This document shows positions 4,823 to 6,446 of a DNA stretch of 6,446 bases, one piece after another (positions within the stretch are counted from its first letter, which is position 1; each line of letters opens with the position of its first letter). The stretch lies in the NCBI GenBank assembly GCA_964392945.1, contig CAYMSH010000372.1, positions 1-6,446 of the forward strand, in the 5' to 3' direction. The notes beneath the pieces were generated by a model, which was not told the DNA's origin, did no database searches, and was given only the letters and a program-made list of their open reading frames with translations. The stretch is from BS750m-G57 sp964392945. Lineage in GTDB: Bacteria; Planctomycetota; Phycisphaerae; SM23-33. Both the position numbers and the translations under genes were made by a program.

Positions 4823-6446
4823 ATGCGCAGAGACGTGCTTGTTTCAACCACCCTCCTGCTGGCCGCCGCCTGGTCGCCCCCGGCCCTTGGAGCGGATCAA
4901 ACCGAACTGATCTTCCGGACTCCGCAGAAAGCGGCTTATCGCGTGACGGCCGACGGGCTGACGTCCATCAGTTTTAAAAACCGCAAAATCGCCAGCGGAT
5001 CGTGGAGTGCGTTCAACGCAGAACGATGGTTCAAGAATGGCGGTTCCGACAAGGTCGATACGAAGAAGTTCGTGACCAAAACATTCAAGGCCATCTCTCC
5101 GGCGCGAGCCCTGGTAACCCACGCCAAAGGCGATATCGTCTGCACGAGCAACTATATCTTCGAACGCGAGGACGTGCTGATCTCGACGCGAATCGAAAAC
5201 AACCATCCTTCCGAACCGATGAAGATCGTCGGCTTCTCGGGTCTCACGTTTCACTTCGATCGACTGCCTTCCGGTCTCATGCCGGTCCAGCACATAAGCT
5301 ACTTCAAGGCCCACGGAATCGGGTTATGCCATCCGGGCCACTGGTCTAAATTCGGCGGATCTTACGCAACAGACAATCGAATCGGCGTCGGGACATCGCC
5401 CTGGTCCACCGGACTGATGCGAACGCTGACGCTGTGGGACTACGCAAGCTGGGCCGCCGACAAGCGAGCCAAAGACCCCAACCGACGTCTGGTCTATTTC
5501 GCGGTCACGCCAATACCGCCTCGCGGGGCGGTGACTGTCGACTTCCGGCTGCGGGTCAGCCCAAACTGCGATTGGAAACATCTGCTGGCGCCGTACAAGG
5601 AGCATTTCACAAAGACGTTCGGGCCAGTGCAGTACAAGAGCGATCACCGCTGGATCGCCACTGACTACCTGAACCACTCCCAGAAGGCGATCTCGCCGAC
5701 GAACCCGTACGGTTTCCACGGAGCACACCAGAGAATCGACACCGACGCCGGGGCCGAAGCGTTCTGCAAAAAAGTCATCGGGAATCTGAAAGGCGGCTCC
5801 GGCCAGGGCGTTATCGTCTGGGGACACGGCGGCGACGATCCGCGAGGGGCGATGTACCGCCCGGACTTCGACATACTCCCCCCTCCGGTCGAAGCCCGCT
5901 GGGGCGGTATCGCAAAACAATTCAAGCAGGCCGGGCTCAAACTCGGCGTCTGCACGCGCCCGCGACATATGGCCCTGCGATCGACATGGACCAGGGATCA
6001 GATCATAAACATCAATCCCGATGATCCGGGCCATCGCAAGATGATCTGGAAGCGGTTCGATAACATGATCGAGAAGGGCTGCACGCTGTTCTATCTCGAC
6101 AGTTTCGGAGCGAGTTTCGACGACGTCAAACTCATGCAGTTCCTTCGCAAGAAGATGGGCCCGAACATACTGACCTTCGCCGAACACCAGTGCGACGCGA
6201 TAATGGTTTACAGCGGCGGATACTCAGAAACCAGTTTCACCAAGACGCCGAAACCGCACTACCGACTCTGGTCTGGAGTACGTAACTGGGAAATATACCA
6301 GTTCCTCGCGCCGGGATCGCAAATGGCCTCGCGACTCTACCAGGGACAAAAGGACATCCCCAAAGACTTCAAGGCCCCCGATGAATTCTTCTTCGCCAAC
6401 CGCATCACCCCCCTGCTGCCGACAGGCACGCCCCAACGCGTGGCGC
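4823..6446 (+). CDS. Secreted protein with probable glycosidase-like barrel, C-terminus cut off
   Basis: An open frame of at least 541 codons that continues past the right edge with no stop. The start MRRDVLVSTTLLLAAAWSPP is a Sec signal peptide with probable cleavage after G23 or A24, so the mature protein is periplasmic or exported. Residues about 28-260 look like an all-beta sandwich with many short alternating strands (for example ALVTHAKGDIVCTSNYIFER). Residues about 325 onward read like a TIM barrel of a glycoside hydrolase: GVIVWGHGGDDPRG (329-342), a YRPDFDILPPP loop, AGLKLGVCTRPRHM (370-383), INPDDPGHRKM, TLFYLDSFG (420-428) with D426 at a strand end, and LTFAEHQCD (449-457) with E454 on the next strand. 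D426 and E454 are candidate catalytic acids. The layout of a sandwich followed by a barrel resembles several GH families and uncharacterised planctomycete carbohydrate enzymes; I do not recognise a specific family. The gene follows the WalJ-like gene by 14 nt with a good ribosome binding site. That it is a real secreted protein is near certain; the glycosidase function is an inference. Confidence 0.85.
   Translation, partial: MRRDVLVSTTLLLAAAWSPPALGADQTELIFRTPQKAAYRVTADGLTSISFKNRKIASGSWSAFNAERWFKNGGSDKVDTKKFVTKTFKAISPARALVTHAKGDIVCTSNYIFEREDVLISTRIENNHPSEPMKIVGFSGLTFHFDRLPSGLMPVQHISYFKAHGIGLCHPGHWSKFGGSYATDNRIGVGTSPWSTGLMRTLTLWDYASWAADKRAKDPNRRLVYFAVTPIPPRGAVTVDFRLRVSPNCDWKHLLAPYKEHFTKTFGPVQYKSDHRWIATDYLNHSQKAISPTNPYGFHGAHQRIDTDAGAEAFCKKVIGNLKGGSGQGVIVWGHGGDDPRGAMYRPDFDILPPPVEARWGGIAKQFKQAGLKLGVCTRPRHMALRSTWTRDQIININPDDPGHRKMIWKRFDNMIEKGCTLFYLDSFGASFDDVKLMQFLRKKMGPNILTFAEHQCDAIMVYSGGYSETSFTKTPKPHYRLWSGVRNWEIYQFLAPGSQMASRLYQGQKDIPKDFKAPDEFFFANRITPLLPTGTPQRVA

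Noticed and set aside
4844..5314. Minus-strand open frame of 156 codons
   Set aside because: It is another antisense shadow of the secreted protein gene with no supporting start signal.
5324..6187. Minus-strand open frame of 287 codons
   Set aside because: It is antisense to the secreted barrel protein, which has a signal peptide, a ribosome binding site and an uninterrupted frame to the window edge. The minus translation shows no domain.

Overview
The window is a GC-rich stretch (near 60% G+C by eye) that looks like the chromosome of a Planctomycetota bacterium, most likely Phycisphaerae-like. Three things suggest this. The first is an ECF sigma factor whose region 2.4 core reads KPWLFTIAANKARD. 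The second is an anti-sigma-like membrane protein whose outer half resembles the prepilin-like (H-X9-DG type) proteins expanded in this phylum. The third is large, sparsely clustered polysaccharide-degradation genes. This placement comes from family resemblance and not from a marker gene; another PVC phylum such as Lentisphaerota is possible.

Layout. The left third is read leftward. An ECF sigma factor (1849 to 1247, TTG start, behind a good sigma70-type promoter) overlaps by 8 nt a single-pass membrane protein that is probably its anti-sigma factor (1254 to 232). About 114 nt further on, the first 39 codons of an exported protein (117 to 1) run off the left edge. The right two thirds is read rightward. 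It holds a heparinase II/III-family protein without a signal peptide (1997-3832), a 205-nt gap with two inverted repeats, a WalJ/YycJ-type metallo-beta-lactamase-fold hydrolase (4038-4808), and, 14 nt later, a secreted protein with a probable glycosidase-like barrel (4823 to beyond 6446). This last gene stays open to the window edge and is easily missed by ORF finders that demand a stop codon.

How they may work together. The divergent 147-nt region between 1850 and 1996 carries the sigma-operon promoter and the presumed heparinase promoter, so regulation of the lyase by the sigma/anti-sigma pair is a reasonable but unproven idea. The lyase-like protein and the exported glycosidase-like protein could act in turn on an acidic glycan: the exported enzyme outside or in the periplasm, and the lyase on imported oligosaccharides in the cytoplasm. 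The WalJ-like nuclease between them looks like a housekeeping gene.

Nothing here is clearly a wholly new system. The most interesting points are the anti-sigma/prepilin-like fusion, the unassigned secreted barrel protein, and two neighbouring genes that look leaderless. No tRNA, rRNA, CRISPR array, insertion sequence or attachment site was seen.
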